DNA of 64,000 nucleotides. Source: Glacieibacterium frigidum (lineage in GTDB: Bacteria; Pseudomonadota; Alphaproteobacteria; Sphingomonadales; Sphingomonadaceae). The notes under the pieces were generated by a model. The model worked only from the letters and a program-made list of their open reading frames with translations. It was not told where the DNA came from and did no database searches. Location of the stretch: positions 1,116,001 through 1,180,000 of the forward strand of contig NZ_VJWA01000002.1 of the NCBI RefSeq assembly GCF_007097155.1, given 5' to 3'. The position numbers and the translations under genes were made by a program. How positions within the stretch are numbered: the stretch's first letter is position 1; every line of letters starts with the position of its first letter. Shown here piece after piece: positions 8,345-17,677 of this stretch.

Positions 8345-9586
8345 TCAAGCAGGACTGAGTTTAAGCCCGTCGACGTGCTGCAGGAAGTTGAGGTTACCGC
8401 TCTTGTCGTCCTCATAGTCGACGATGATCTGCGCCACGCCCGCGGGCCAGACATATTTGTCGGCGACGATACCGAGTTCCTTCAGCTTTGCCGCCAGGTC
8501 ACGACGCATGTTGACGCGGAACCGGACGCAGCCCTCGCCAAATCCGCACTCCTGACGCTTCACACCAGTGTAGCCGACATCGTTAAGGATCAACCGATAG
8601 GCGCCCGCCCCGAACCCCGACGGCACAACCTTGTGGTAGCCTTCCAGCTTGAAGCTCACCGTCTTCACACCGCCCTGCACGGTGACCACTGGCTTATAGC
8701 GTATGAAGGCGAGCACCAGGCTCTGACCGTTGCGCAGACGCTTCTCGATATCGGCATTGCCGAACGTCGTCTGGTCGGTGACGGTATCGGCCCACTGGAA
8801 GAAAGAAGCGCCCGTGAAGATGTTCGTGGCCGTCGCGCAGCTGTTGGGCAGGTAGGGGTTGCAATTGGGCCCGGCGAGCCCCTCCATGACCTGTCCAGCA
8901 CCGGTATCGGCGATCAGCTCGGCAGGCCCGAGGCCGTAGGCCGTACGTTGCGACAGCTTGCCTTCGGCGACCAGCTTGTCCTGCAGCTGCGATGCGCGGA
9001 CCAGCTTGTAGTAATAGTTCAGCTGGCGGACTTCCTTCGGCGCACCACCTTCCGCCGGGATCGACATCAGCATCGACGTGCGGCCGACCGGCTTTATGCC
9101 GGCGTTGCGGTTGTTCAGCTGGGTCAGCATGATCGTGAGCAGCGAGGTGTCGTAGCAACCCACGCCGGCCCATGGCGCCAACGCTGCGTCGATCCGAGGA
9201 TCGGTCTGCTCGATGAGCGGCATGTTGCGCGTCATGCACTGCTCACCCAGAACCCTGCCCCGGAACAGCGTCTGCTCGCAGTCGAGGATTCCCGCCTTGA
9301 CCGTCGCCTTGGTGGTCTTCAGCACCAGAGGCCGCGCGAGGTCGGCCCGTGTCGGGGCCATCAGTTCGCGAGGAACCGTGAGCTGAGCGTTGCGGGCGGC
9401 GCTGATCGGGTCGGCGGACCCCGGCGCGGCAACCAGAGTTGCCGCCGCAATCATTACAGCCGGCAGGGTCCGTCCGATACGCCTGCCGTGACCGACGGCA
9501 GGGCGGCGGGCGGCGCCGGGTCCACGAATGTCCGACCGTGTATCGGACGTAATTTGGATGGTGAGGGCAGGCAAGAAACGAGGCAT
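8345..9586 (-). CDS. Unrecognised exported protein
   Basis: A 413-residue protein that I cannot assign. The start is supported by GGGAG seven bases upstream. After about 36 basic residues comes GRTLPAVMIAAATLVAAPGSA, a signal-peptide-like segment with an unusually long n-region; cleavage would leave ADPISAARNAQ. The mature part has several cysteines (ILDCEQTLF, GEQCMTRN, GVGCYDTS, GPNCNPYLPNSC, KRQECGFGEGCVRF), suggesting disulfides in the periplasm or outside the cell. Around residue 140 MLTQLNNRNAGIKPVGRTSM and near the end VWPAGVAQIIVDYEDDKSG look structured. The genes on either side give no functional clue. Confidence 0.75.
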   Translation of the reverse strand: MPRFLPALTIQITSDTRSDIRGPGAARRPAVGHGRRIGRTLPAVMIAAATLVAAPGSADPISAARNAQLTVPRELMAPTRADLARPLVLKTTKATVKAGILDCEQTLFRGRVLGEQCMTRNMPLIEQTDPRIDAALAPWAGVGCYDTSLLTIMLTQLNNRNAGIKPVGRTSMLMSIPAEGGAPKEVRQLNYYYKLVRASQLQDKLVAEGKLSQRTAYGLGPAELIADTGAGQVMEGLAGPNCNPYLPNSCATATNIFTGASFFQWADTVTDQTTFGNADIEKRLRNGQSLVLAFIRYKPVVTVQGGVKTVSFKLEGYHKVVPSGFGAGAYRLILNDVGYTGVKRQECGFGEGCVRFRVNMRRDLAAKLKELGIVADKYVWPAGVAQIIVDYEDDKSGNLNFLQHVDGLKLSPA

Positions 9587-9764
9587 CGATAAGCTCCCTG
9601 TTGGCTTGGGGGCCTATAGCCAGAGCTCGACACGCAACGCAGTGGCAGCGTCGGGCGCCGCGAGGCGCATCCGCCTGCACGACGGTGCAACGAGAGTTGC
9701 AGCAATTACCGCGAGTTCTGGGACGTTTGCCTCCAACGGCAACGATTGCTGTTAAAGGGCAGAC

Positions 9765-10061
9765 TTAGGCGCGGCGCTTCTTTCTACTGAAAGTCTCCGC
9801 GCTCGACCTGAACGATGCGGGCTGCCCCGCGACGGCTGCAGCGTCGATGCCGAATGCGACGATCGTAAACAGCACCAGCTGGTTCGCATCGGTAACTTCG
9901 ACCCGAACCTCGTCGCCAGCCCATACTGCATCGGGGTGGTCGCTGATCACGCCGCTTAGAAACCGTGCGGCTTCCAGGCGAGCTTCGTTTATCGTTGCAA
10001 TCTCGACGCCCTCAACATCGGGATTATAAATTGCCCCCGCGAGGTTGAAAAAACACTTCAT
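9765..10061 (-). CDS. DUF6894-like small protein
   Basis: A 98-residue soluble protein resembling the DUF6894 family, which is widespread and often multi-copy in sphingomonads and other alphaproteobacteria. The family hallmarks are a short beta-rich start (KCFFNLAGAIYNPDVEGVEI), an Ala/Arg helix (INEARLEAARFLSGVI) and a final strand pair (VRVEVTDANQLVLFTIVAFG). The aromatic and acidic positions near the N-terminus are degenerate compared with the usual YFFDxxDG start. The biochemical function of the family is unknown. Confidence 0.7.
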   Translation of the reverse strand: MKCFFNLAGAIYNPDVEGVEIATINEARLEAARFLSGVISDHPDAVWAGDEVRVEVTDANQLVLFTIVAFGIDAAAVAGQPASFRSSAETFSRKKRRA

Positions 10062-10408
10062 AGTTTTCCCGATACCAGGTCAGATCGCTGCCATAACTGC
10101 TGACGGCGTACGACAGCTACCTACCTAATGCGCTTCGCAGGCGATTGATGTATATCATCCGTATCGGCCGCAACCATTTGTGATAGCTGAACGGCACGGC
10201 GTTTTGCGAGGCCGTGCAAGGCGCGCTCGTGGATGGAGGTGCCTGCTTCACACGGGCGACCGAGACAGGTGTGCGCTTCGAATGCGCTGCCGGCAATCGT
10301 CCCTTCATCCGATACCGGACGCTCATGGGGGAGTTGCGGCTTCACGCATTGGGCTTGTGGCGTAGAGCCTGCGTAACGGGCGATTGGCGCGGATGAAGGA
10401 GCGGCGAT
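10062..10408. other. 347-bp intergenic region, no gene seen
   Basis: It lies between the divergent DUF6894 gene and the NmrA-like gene, so it should hold both promoters. Short open frames on both strands lack ribosome sites and protein-like composition. I see no convincing sigma-70 boxes, palindromes or RNA structure. Confidence 0.4.
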
Positions 10409-11272
10409 ATGTTCATCGTAATGGGTGCGACGGGAAACGTCGGGGCGGCAGTGGCCGACGAGCTTCTCGCCCATAACGAGGAGGTGACGATCCTTACGCG
10501 TCACCCTGAAGATGCAGACGCGTGGACCAAAAAGGGTGCGATCGTCGCTAGGGCCGACGTGAACGATATCGCATCTCTCCGGGAGGCGTTCCGGAGAGGT
10601 AGGCGCGCATTCCTACTCTATCCACCAGCCGACCCGAGTGGCAACACGGACGCTACCGAAAGGCGCAGCATCGCGAACATCCTTGCGGCATTGGCGGGTT
10701 CGGACCTGGAGAAGGTCGTGGCTGCATCGACCTACGGCGCGCAACCAGGCGAGGCGATCGGCGACCTGTCTACGCTGTGGGAGGTGGAGAAAGGGTTGCA
10801 ATCGCAGCCGATCCCCGCGGCAATCAACCGTGGCGCCTACTACATGACCAACTGGCTCAGCTTTACCGAAACTGTCCGTGAGACTGGCACCCTGCCAAGC
10901 ATGTTTCCTGTCGACACCCAGATGCCGATGGTTGCTCCAGCAGACTTGGGGAAAGCAGCGGCAACGCGGTTGCTAGGGTCAGTCGGCGACACCGGCATTC
11001 GATATTTTGAAGGTCCTAAGCGCTACACGCCGCAAGACGTCGCCAACGCTTTTGCGATGACGCTCGGCAGAGAGGTTCGTGTGGACGTTGCACCACGCAC
11101 GACATGGGAAGCTGCCTTCGAAGGCGCTGGCTTTTCGCCTGAAGCTGCGAGCGCTTACGCGCGAATGACGGCGGTCAGCCTGGACAGCGGCTTCGATAAG
11201 CCTGCGTCACCTAGCCTCGGCGCAACCGATCTCCATACCTTCATTGCCGCAGCAGTGGCCTCGAAGGCGTAG
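10409..11272 (+). CDS. NmrA-like / atypical SDR NAD(P)-binding protein
   Basis: A 287-residue NAD(P)-binding Rossmann protein. The N-terminal MFIVMGATGNVGAAVADELL carries the atypical-SDR motif GATGNVG (residues 7-13). It is followed by VTILTRHPEDADAW, typical of NmrA/QOR2-like proteins that sense NADP or reduce quinones. The classical YxxxK catalytic pair is not obvious. The start is supported by AGGAG 12 bases before the ATG at 10409. It is a single-gene unit, convergent with the czc operon. It could be a redox-sensing protein or an azoreductase/quinone-reductase-like enzyme. Confidence 0.88.
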   Translation: MFIVMGATGNVGAAVADELLAHNEEVTILTRHPEDADAWTKKGAIVARADVNDIASLREAFRRGRRAFLLYPPADPSGNTDATERRSIANILAALAGSDLEKVVAASTYGAQPGEAIGDLSTLWEVEKGLQSQPIPAAINRGAYYMTNWLSFTETVRETGTLPSMFPVDTQMPMVAPADLGKAAATRLLGSVGDTGIRYFEGPKRYTPQDVANAFAMTLGREVRVDVAPRTTWEAAFEGAGFSPEAASAYARMTAVSLDSGFDKPASPSLGATDLHTFIAAAVASKA

Positions 11273-11469
11273 CTCCCGCTGAGCGGGTCGATCCCGGTAG
11301 GCTCAGACGCGAGAATTCAGGCTCCTCGGCCGTCAGGTTGCGGCAGGAACGACCCGATCCCGGCCACTCAATGTCCGTCGACACGCTCCCAAAATCGAAC
11401 GCTCATTAATGCTTGTTAGCGATGATGGGCCGTCGATGCCGTGACCGTAACCGGCGCGGTCGCGTGCCG

Positions 11470-14400
11470 TCAGTGCGATGCCTCAATTGCCTGAGCCCCG
11501 AGCGAGCCCGACGTCGGGATGGCAGTTGCAGGATGGTTGCACTCGACGCGACGCTCGGCCTCGAGCACGAGGCGGGCAAGTGCCGGAAGCACGAGCAGCG
11601 TCAAGGTCGTAGCGGAGATCAGCCCGCCAATTACGACGGTTGCGATCGGCTGCTGAACCTCTGCCCCTGTACCGGTTGCCAGCGCCATCGGCACAAAGCC
11701 AAGCGAGGCGACCAGTGCGGTCGTGACGACCGGGCGCAGCCGTGCAAGGGCGCCTTCGCGGATGGCATCAGACACCGGACGACCATCTTCGATCAATCGC
11801 AAGATGCTCGACATCATCACGAGTCCATTGAGCACCGCGACGCCCGACAGCGCGATGAAACCGACCGCCGCCGAGATCGAGAACGGCATGTCGCGCAGCC
11901 AGAGCAGCACGACGCCGCCGGTCAGCGCGAGCGGCACCGCCGAAAACACCATCGCCGCGCGCCGCCACGAGCCGAGCGCGAGAAACAACAACCCGAAGAT
12001 TGCGGCGAACACGGCGGGCACGACGAGTGTCAGTCGCGCCTGCGCGCGCTGCAGGTTCTCGAACGCACCGCCCCATTCAAGCCAAGAGCCTGCCGGCACC
12101 TGCACATCCCGCGTCACCCGGTCTCTTGCATCAGCAACGAACCCGCCGAGATCGCGACCGCGTACATTGGCTTGCACGACGATGCGCCTCTTGCCCTTGT
12201 CGCGGCTGACCTGGTTTGGGGCATTGCGGACGACGAACCGCACCAGCTGACGAAGCAGCATGACGCGGTCATCGCCCTCGCTGGTGTGCAGCTTCACGGG
12301 CAGTGCACCGAGCGCATCGAGGTCGCGGCGCAGCGTGTCGGGCATTCGCACGACGATGTCGAACCGCCGATCCCCTTCGAAGATCTGGCCGGCGGCGCGT
12401 CCGCCGAGCGCGACCTGCACGGCGTCGGCGACTTCGCGCACCGTGAGGCCGGCAGCGGCGATTGCGGCCCGGTCGAACTCGACGCTGAGTGCGGGCACGC
12501 CCTCGACCTGTTCGACGCGCACGTCTGCACTGCCGGGGGTGGCACGCAGGCTCGCCGCGACGCGTTCGGCGACGGGCAGCATCGACGCGAAGTCGTCGCC
12601 GTAGACACGTACCGCAACGTCGGATCGAACGCCGGCAATTAGCTCGTTGAAGCGCAGCTGGATCGGCTGGCTGAACTCGAAGTTGTTACCGGGTACGCGC
12701 GCCAGCCGCGCCTCCAGACCCTCGACGAGCTCGGACTTCGGCAAGCCGGGGTCGGGCCATGCGCTGCGTGGCTTCAGGATCACGAACCCGTCGGTCACGT
12801 TCGACGGCATCGGGTCGCTGGTCACCTCGGCGGTACCCGTCTTGGCGAACACCAGCGCGACCTCGGGTGCCGCCATCAGCGCGCGCTCGACCTGCGCCTG
12901 CATCGCCGTCGACTGGTCGAGCGAGATCGACGGGATCCGCACCGCCTGTACCGCGATGTCGCCTTCGTCGAGCGTCGGGATGAATTCGCGGCCCAGCGTC
13001 GTGAACAGCGCAAGCGCGACCCCGAACGCCGCCGCCGCGCCGCCGATGAAGAGCCACGGCATTGCCAGCGCACGATCGAGCGCGGGGGCGTACAGGCGCG
13101 ACGCGCCGGCCATGACCGCGCTCTCCTTTTCCGCCACGGGCCTGGTCATGAGGATAGCGACCATCGCCGGGACCAGCGTCAGCGACAGGACGAATGCCGC
13201 AACGAGGGCGAGCACGACCGTCGTCGCCATCGGCGCGAACATCTTGCCCTCGACCCCCTGGAACGCGAACAGCGGCAGATAGACGAGGATGATGATGCCC
13301 TGCCCGAACAGCGCAGGCCGCACCATCTCGCGCGTCGCGTCGCGGACGACCTTGAGCCGTTCGGCGAGCGGTAGCGCCCCGTCGCGGCCATGCTGGCGCT
13401 CGGCCAGGCGGCGCAGGCAGTTCTCGACGATGATCACCGCCCCGTCGACGATCAGCCCGAAGTCGAGCGCGCCCAGCGACATCAGGTTAGCCGACGTCCC
13501 CGTCTCGACCATGCCGATCGTCGCGAGCAACATCGAGAACGGGATGACGAGTGCGGTGATGACGGCAGCGCGGATGTTGCCGAGCAGCAGGAACAGTACC
13601 ACGACGACGAGGAGCGCGCCCTCGGCGAGGCTCTTGGTCACGGTGTCGATCGTCGCGTCGACAAGCTTCGACCGGTCGAGGGTAACGCGGATCTTGACCC
13701 CGGGCGGCAGCGCGCGACCGATCTCGTCGAGCTTCGCGACGGTCGCCTGCGCGACGGTGCGGCTGTTCGCGCCGGCCAGCATCAACGCAGTTCCGATGAC
13801 GACCTCGCGTCCGTTCTCGGTCGCCGAACCGGTGCGGACCTCGCGGCCCAGGCTGACAGTGGCGACGTCGGCAACGCGAAGCGGAGCGCCGCCGCGGCTG
13901 GCAATCACGGTCTCGCCGATAGCCGAGCCTTCGGCGATCCTTGCGTCGGCGCGAACCGCCAGACCTTCGCCGCCGCGATCGACGGTGCCGGCACCGAAGC
14001 CGAGGTTCGCGTTCTGCAGCGCCTCGACGAGATCGGTCATCGACAGGCCGAGCGCGGCCAGACGCGCCGGATCGGGCGTCACCGCGTACTGCTTCACGTA
14101 ACCGCCGATCGCATCGACGCCGGCGAGGCCGGTCACCTGCCGCAGCTGGGGCCGGACGATCCAGTCGAGGACTGTGCGCAAATAGGTCACGCGCGCCGCC
14201 TCGTCGGCCAGCTTCTCGCCCTCGGGCGTCAGGTAGAAACCCCCGGCCTGCCAGCCCTGCCGCCCCGCCATACGCGGCGCGCCCCGGCCGCCCGGATGTT
14301 CGAACTCGACCGTGAACATCACGATCTCGCCGAGGCCCGTGGTGATCGGCCCGATCACCGGCTCGACGCTGGCGGGCAGCGCGTCGCGCGCCTGCGCCAG

Positions 14401-14739
14401 CCGCTCGGCGACCTGCTGGCGGGCGAAGTAGATGTCGACGCGGTCCTCGAACACCGCCGTGACCTGGGCATAGCCGTTGCGCGACAGCGAGCGCGTGGTC
14501 TCAAGGCCGGGGATGCCCGACAGCGCGGTCTCGATCGGAAAAGCGACCTGCTTCTCCATCTCGACCGGCCCCAGCGCCGGGTCGGCGATGTTGATCTGGA
14601 CCTGGCGATTGGTGATGTCGGGCACGGCGTCGACCGGCAGCTGCGTCAGCATCGACGCACCGTAACCGGCGGCAACGACCGCGAGCACGACGATGTGCCA
14701 GCGGCGCGCGACGGCGAAAGCGAGGAGGCGGTCGATCAA
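11470..14739 (-). CDS. czcA: Heavy-metal RND efflux permease, CzcA family
   Basis: A 1,089-residue inner-membrane pump exporting divalent metal ions from cytoplasm or periplasm. It begins with the HME-RND N-terminus and PVDAVPDITNRQVQINIADP, typical of CzcA/CusA. Helix 4 has DFGLIVDGAVIIVEN (about residues 423-437), the DFGx3DGAx3VEN pattern associated with divalent-cation pumps (Co/Zn/Cd or Ni) rather than Cu/Ag pumps. The length is slightly above the usual 1,020-1,070; an extra Gly-rich insert follows FTVEFEHPGGRG near residue 155. The start overlaps the stop of the adaptor gene by four bases. The metal range is inferred from the motif only. Confidence 0.95.
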   Translation of the reverse strand: MIDRLLAFAVARRWHIVVLAVVAAGYGASMLTQLPVDAVPDITNRQVQINIADPALGPVEMEKQVAFPIETALSGIPGLETTRSLSRNGYAQVTAVFEDRVDIYFARQQVAERLAQARDALPASVEPVIGPITTGLGEIVMFTVEFEHPGGRGAPRMAGRQGWQAGGFYLTPEGEKLADEAARVTYLRTVLDWIVRPQLRQVTGLAGVDAIGGYVKQYAVTPDPARLAALGLSMTDLVEALQNANLGFGAGTVDRGGEGLAVRADARIAEGSAIGETVIASRGGAPLRVADVATVSLGREVRTGSATENGREVVIGTALMLAGANSRTVAQATVAKLDEIGRALPPGVKIRVTLDRSKLVDATIDTVTKSLAEGALLVVVVLFLLLGNIRAAVITALVIPFSMLLATIGMVETGTSANLMSLGALDFGLIVDGAVIIVENCLRRLAERQHGRDGALPLAERLKVVRDATREMVRPALFGQGIIILVYLPLFAFQGVEGKMFAPMATTVVLALVAAFVLSLTLVPAMVAILMTRPVAEKESAVMAGASRLYAPALDRALAMPWLFIGGAAAAFGVALALFTTLGREFIPTLDEGDIAVQAVRIPSISLDQSTAMQAQVERALMAAPEVALVFAKTGTAEVTSDPMPSNVTDGFVILKPRSAWPDPGLPKSELVEGLEARLARVPGNNFEFSQPIQLRFNELIAGVRSDVAVRVYGDDFASMLPVAERVAASLRATPGSADVRVEQVEGVPALSVEFDRAAIAAAGLTVREVADAVQVALGGRAAGQIFEGDRRFDIVVRMPDTLRRDLDALGALPVKLHTSEGDDRVMLLRQLVRFVVRNAPNQVSRDKGKRRIVVQANVRGRDLGGFVADARDRVTRDVQVPAGSWLEWGGAFENLQRAQARLTLVVPAVFAAIFGLLFLALGSWRRAAMVFSAVPLALTGGVVLLWLRDMPFSISAAVGFIALSGVAVLNGLVMMSSILRLIEDGRPVSDAIREGALARLRPVVTTALVASLGFVPMALATGTGAEVQQPIATVVIGGLISATTLTLLVLPALARLVLEAERRVECNHPATAIPTSGSLGAQAIEASH

Positions 14740-15947
14740 TGGTCGTGCTCCGCTTCGCCCTTGCCGAGCTCGGCACGCAGGATGAAGGCGTTTGCGACGG
14801 CGATGCGCTCGCCGGGCTTGAGCCCCGACAGCACGGCGGTGCGTGCGCCGGTGCCCGGTCCCCGCGTCACCTCGCGCGGCGTGAAGCCCCTTTGGGTCCG
14901 CACGAAGACCAGCGACTTGCCGTCAACCTCCTGCACCGCGTCGCGCGGCACGCTCAGCGCGCCCCGTGTCGCCGAGCCGCTCCGCGACGCGATTCGCGCA
15001 GTGACCAGCTTGCCGACCGCCAGTTCGCCGTTGGTGTTGCCGATCTCGACGATCGCGGTCGCAGCACCCGTCGCCGGGTCGATCGTCGGGCTCAGCGACT
15101 TGATCCTGCCCGTGTGGCTATGGCCCTCGCCCTGCGCCTCGAGCGTGGCGCGGCCGCCGACGGCCACTCGCCCGAGTTCGCGCGCCGGCACGAGCAGTTC
15201 GGCCCAGACGATGCGCTGATCGGCGATGCGGAACAGTGCCTTGGCGGCATCGACCGTCTCGCCGGCGCGCGTATCGACGGCCACCACCGCGCCGGCGATC
15301 GGCGCGGTCAGCGTGAAGGTGCGGCTGCCGCTGCTGCCTGCGGACACGCCGAGGGCGCGCAGGTTTTCGGCAGCGAGGCGCGTGTCGACGCGCGCAGCAT
15401 CGCGCGCCGCCGCCGCTTGCTGATACTCGGCCTGCGCCGTCACGCGCTTGCGATACAGGGTCGCCTCACGTGCAAAGGTCGCGTCGGCGAGGGTCTCCGA
15501 ACGTGCCGCACGCGCATGGGCAGCCCGCGCCTCGGCGACCTCACGGCTGTCGATGACCGCGAGCGGAGTGCCGACGCGAACGCGGTCGCCCAGCTTCGCC
15601 ACGAGGCGCACGACGGTCCCCGCCACCCGCGCCGTCGTCTGGGCTTCGGCGTTGGCGGCGGGAACGATGCGTCCGCTGGCGGTGACCTCGCCGGCGAACA
15701 TGACGTCGCTGACCGCCTCGACCTCGATGCCCGAAGCGCGGATCTGCGCGGCGTCGAGGACGAGTTCGGCAGGCGCATCGTTGTGCCTTGGTTCGGCCTT
15801 ATCGGACGCGGCTTTAGCCTCGGCCTGGGCAGGCTCGGCGACAGGCCTCAATTGGCCGAGCCAATAGCCTCCAGCGCCCGTCGCGAGCGCCAGCGCCGCC
15901 GCACCGCCCAGGATGAGCCAGCGCGGGATTGCGGTCATCTCGACCAT
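14736..15947 (-). CDS. czcB: Heavy-metal efflux periplasmic adaptor, CzcB family
   Basis: A 403-residue membrane-fusion protein. An N-terminal anchor (IPRWLILGGAAALALATGAG) is followed by a charged linker with PRHNDAPAELVLDAAQIRAS, the typical CzcB entry. The lipoyl/hairpin region ARVAGTVVRLVAKLGDRVRV and the beta-barrel stretch SLSPTIDPATGAATAIVEIG are present. Histidines at GEGHSHTGR and the C-terminal EAEHDH could contact metal. The adaptor stop overlaps the czcA start by four bases, and its own start is one base after the czcC stop. Confidence 0.94.
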   Translation of the reverse strand: MVEMTAIPRWLILGGAAALALATGAGGYWLGQLRPVAEPAQAEAKAASDKAEPRHNDAPAELVLDAAQIRASGIEVEAVSDVMFAGEVTASGRIVPAANAEAQTTARVAGTVVRLVAKLGDRVRVGTPLAVIDSREVAEARAAHARAARSETLADATFAREATLYRKRVTAQAEYQQAAAARDAARVDTRLAAENLRALGVSAGSSGSRTFTLTAPIAGAVVAVDTRAGETVDAAKALFRIADQRIVWAELLVPARELGRVAVGGRATLEAQGEGHSHTGRIKSLSPTIDPATGAATAIVEIGNTNGELAVGKLVTARIASRSGSATRGALSVPRDAVQEVDGKSLVFVRTQRGFTPREVTRGPGTGARTAVLSGLKPGERIAVANAFILRAELGKGEAEHDH

Positions 15948-15948
15948 C

Positions 15949-17163
15949 TCAGTTCTCCTCGCGGGCGTCGGCGCGGAATAGCGCGGCGAGCGCGCGGGCC
16001 CGGTCGAGCCGTGCGTCGATCAGGGCGCCGCGTGTCGTGTTGTAGGCCGTCTGCGCGTCGATCAGCTCGATCAGCGTGAACTTGCCCGCCTGATAGCCAC
16101 GCCGGGCAATGCGCAGCGCCTCCTCCGCCTGTACCTGTCCAGCGCCACCCAGCGCTGCCAGCCGACCGTCTGCGGCTGCCAGCCGCGCCGCCGCGTCACG
16201 CCGGGCGCGCATCGCGTCGATCCGAACCTGGGCGAGATTGGCGTCCGCCACCAGGCTGTCCGACCGAACAGCGGCGATGGTGTCGGTGTTGCGATTGCGG
16301 ATCGGCAGCGGGATCGACACGCGGGCGACGAAGGCCGTGTTGCGCGTTTCCGAGAAGCGCCGGAACCCGCCACCGAGCACAGGATCGGGAACGCCGTCGC
16401 TGCGCGCAAGGTCGATCCGCGCGCGCGCCGCGTCGCGTTCGGCCGCCGCTATCCGCTCTCCGATACCGGGAGAATCGATCGGCGCCAGCGGCGGGCGCTC
16501 GTCCTGGCTCTGCACCGCATACAGTCCCTCGCTGTCGACCCCGGACAGTGCCGCCAGTGCCCGTTGGGCCGTGCTCAATTCACCTTCAGCCGCCGCGCGT
16601 GTCGCGGTCGCATCGGACAGCAGCGCATCGGCACGAAGCTTGCGCAGCGGCGGCTCCTTGCCCGTGTCTACGAGCAAGCCCATCGTGCGAACCAGTTCGC
16701 GGGCGCTGCGGATAACGTCGTCGGCAAGTGTCAGCCGCGCCTCTGCCGCTGCCAGCGCCGCGTGCGCGTCCCGAACATCGCGGGCGATGTCGGCGCGGGT
16801 CCGCACCAGGCCGAGCCGCGCAACTTCGACTTCGCCGCGTGCAACGCGCACCCGCGCACTGCGCTTGCCGCCCATTTCAAGTCGCTGGCTGACCTCTAAG
16901 GTCGTCTCGGTCGACCGAAAGTCCCGGTAGGGACCGGTGCCGCCAAGATTTTCGAAGGTCAGCCCAACCTCGGGATTGACCGACACGCGTGCCTGACGCG
17001 CCCGCGCCGTGGCGGCCTCGAGCTGTTCTCGAGCTGCAGCCAGTCGAGGCGAGGCATCGGCACGTGTAAGCGCGTCTATCAGCGTAACGGGCGCGGCCGA
17101 TGCAACACCGCTCCACGCGAGAGTAGCGAGGGCGATCGACGCCCGTCGCATTACGAATATCAT
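15949..17163 (-). CDS. czcC: Outer-membrane channel of heavy-metal efflux, CzcC/TolC family
   Basis: A 404-residue outer-membrane efflux protein. The signal peptide is RRASIALATLAWSGVASAAP. Two repeated OEP-type coiled-coil halves follow, for example SVNPEVGLTFENLGGTGPYR and then VPDPVLGGGFRRFSETRNTA. I use the ATG at 17163 because GGAG lies seven bases upstream; an open frame continues 14 codons further upstream without signal-like sequence. It is the first structural gene of the czcCBA set, 60 bp downstream of a small exported protein. Confidence 0.93.
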   Translation of the reverse strand: MIFVMRRASIALATLAWSGVASAAPVTLIDALTRADASPRLAAAREQLEAATARARQARVSVNPEVGLTFENLGGTGPYRDFRSTETTLEVSQRLEMGGKRSARVRVARGEVEVARLGLVRTRADIARDVRDAHAALAAAEARLTLADDVIRSARELVRTMGLLVDTGKEPPLRKLRADALLSDATATRAAAEGELSTAQRALAALSGVDSEGLYAVQSQDERPPLAPIDSPGIGERIAAAERDAARARIDLARSDGVPDPVLGGGFRRFSETRNTAFVARVSIPLPIRNRNTDTIAAVRSDSLVADANLAQVRIDAMRARRDAAARLAAADGRLAALGGAGQVQAEEALRIARRGYQAGKFTLIELIDAQTAYNTTRGALIDARLDRARALAALFRADAREEN

Positions 17164-17223
17164 TGAATGTCTCCTGATCCGCAGAGACGGCACGTGACAG
17201 GTCACGCACCGGCGAGAGGCGGG

Positions 17224-17574
17224 TCAGGCTGTCGGCGGCTGCGTCGGTGGGGCCTGCGAGCGCGAAGAGAGGCTTGCGCTGCGAGACAGAGGCAAGCGCT
17301 GCGCGACAACCATCATATCACGTACGACGGTCCCCGTGCGCGACTGGAGCGCGTGGGCGCAATGATGGTGATGCGAGCCCGGCGCGTCGATAGGCTGGCG
17401 GTCGGCACCATCCAATCCGGCCGCATCGCAATGCTCGTCGGCGGCGGTGACGGCACAGCCGTGCGCGGCATCGAACGCGCCTGCCATCGCCGGCACGCCA
17501 AGACCGGCAAACAGCGCGACGATAATCGTCAGCAGGGCAAGGGTCCGGCGCACGATGGCAGCATAGCACCGCAT
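17224..17574 (-). CDS. Small exported His/Cys-bearing protein upstream of czcCBA
   Basis: A 116-residue protein. The signal peptide is TLALLTIIVALFAGLGVPAMA. The short mature region carries HGCAVTAADEHCDAAG and SHHHHCAHALQ. Clustered His, Cys and Asp residues at the head of a metal-efflux operon suggest periplasmic metal binding or delivery, by analogy with unrelated small metallochaperones such as CusF and CzcE. I cannot name a family. The C-terminal 30 residues are low-complexity (Ser, Pro, Gln). It is probably co-transcribed with czcC. Confidence 0.7.
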   Translation of the reverse strand: MRCYAAIVRRTLALLTIIVALFAGLGVPAMAGAFDAAHGCAVTAADEHCDAAGLDGADRQPIDAPGSHHHHCAHALQSRTGTVVRDMMVVAQRLPLSRSASLSSRSQAPPTQPPTA

Positions 17575-17677
17575 GCCCGAGTCACCAATGCGCCCGACTA
17601 CCGTTACCGTTAGCTCGTACCTGCGTCGACGGTCTCATCCACGTGGCCCCGCTCGCGCCGCCCGACACGTGCATTGC

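Noticed and set aside
13390-15219. 609-codon open frame on the plus strand opposite czcA and czcB
   Set aside because: It spans two well-defined genes on the other strand and has shadow composition.
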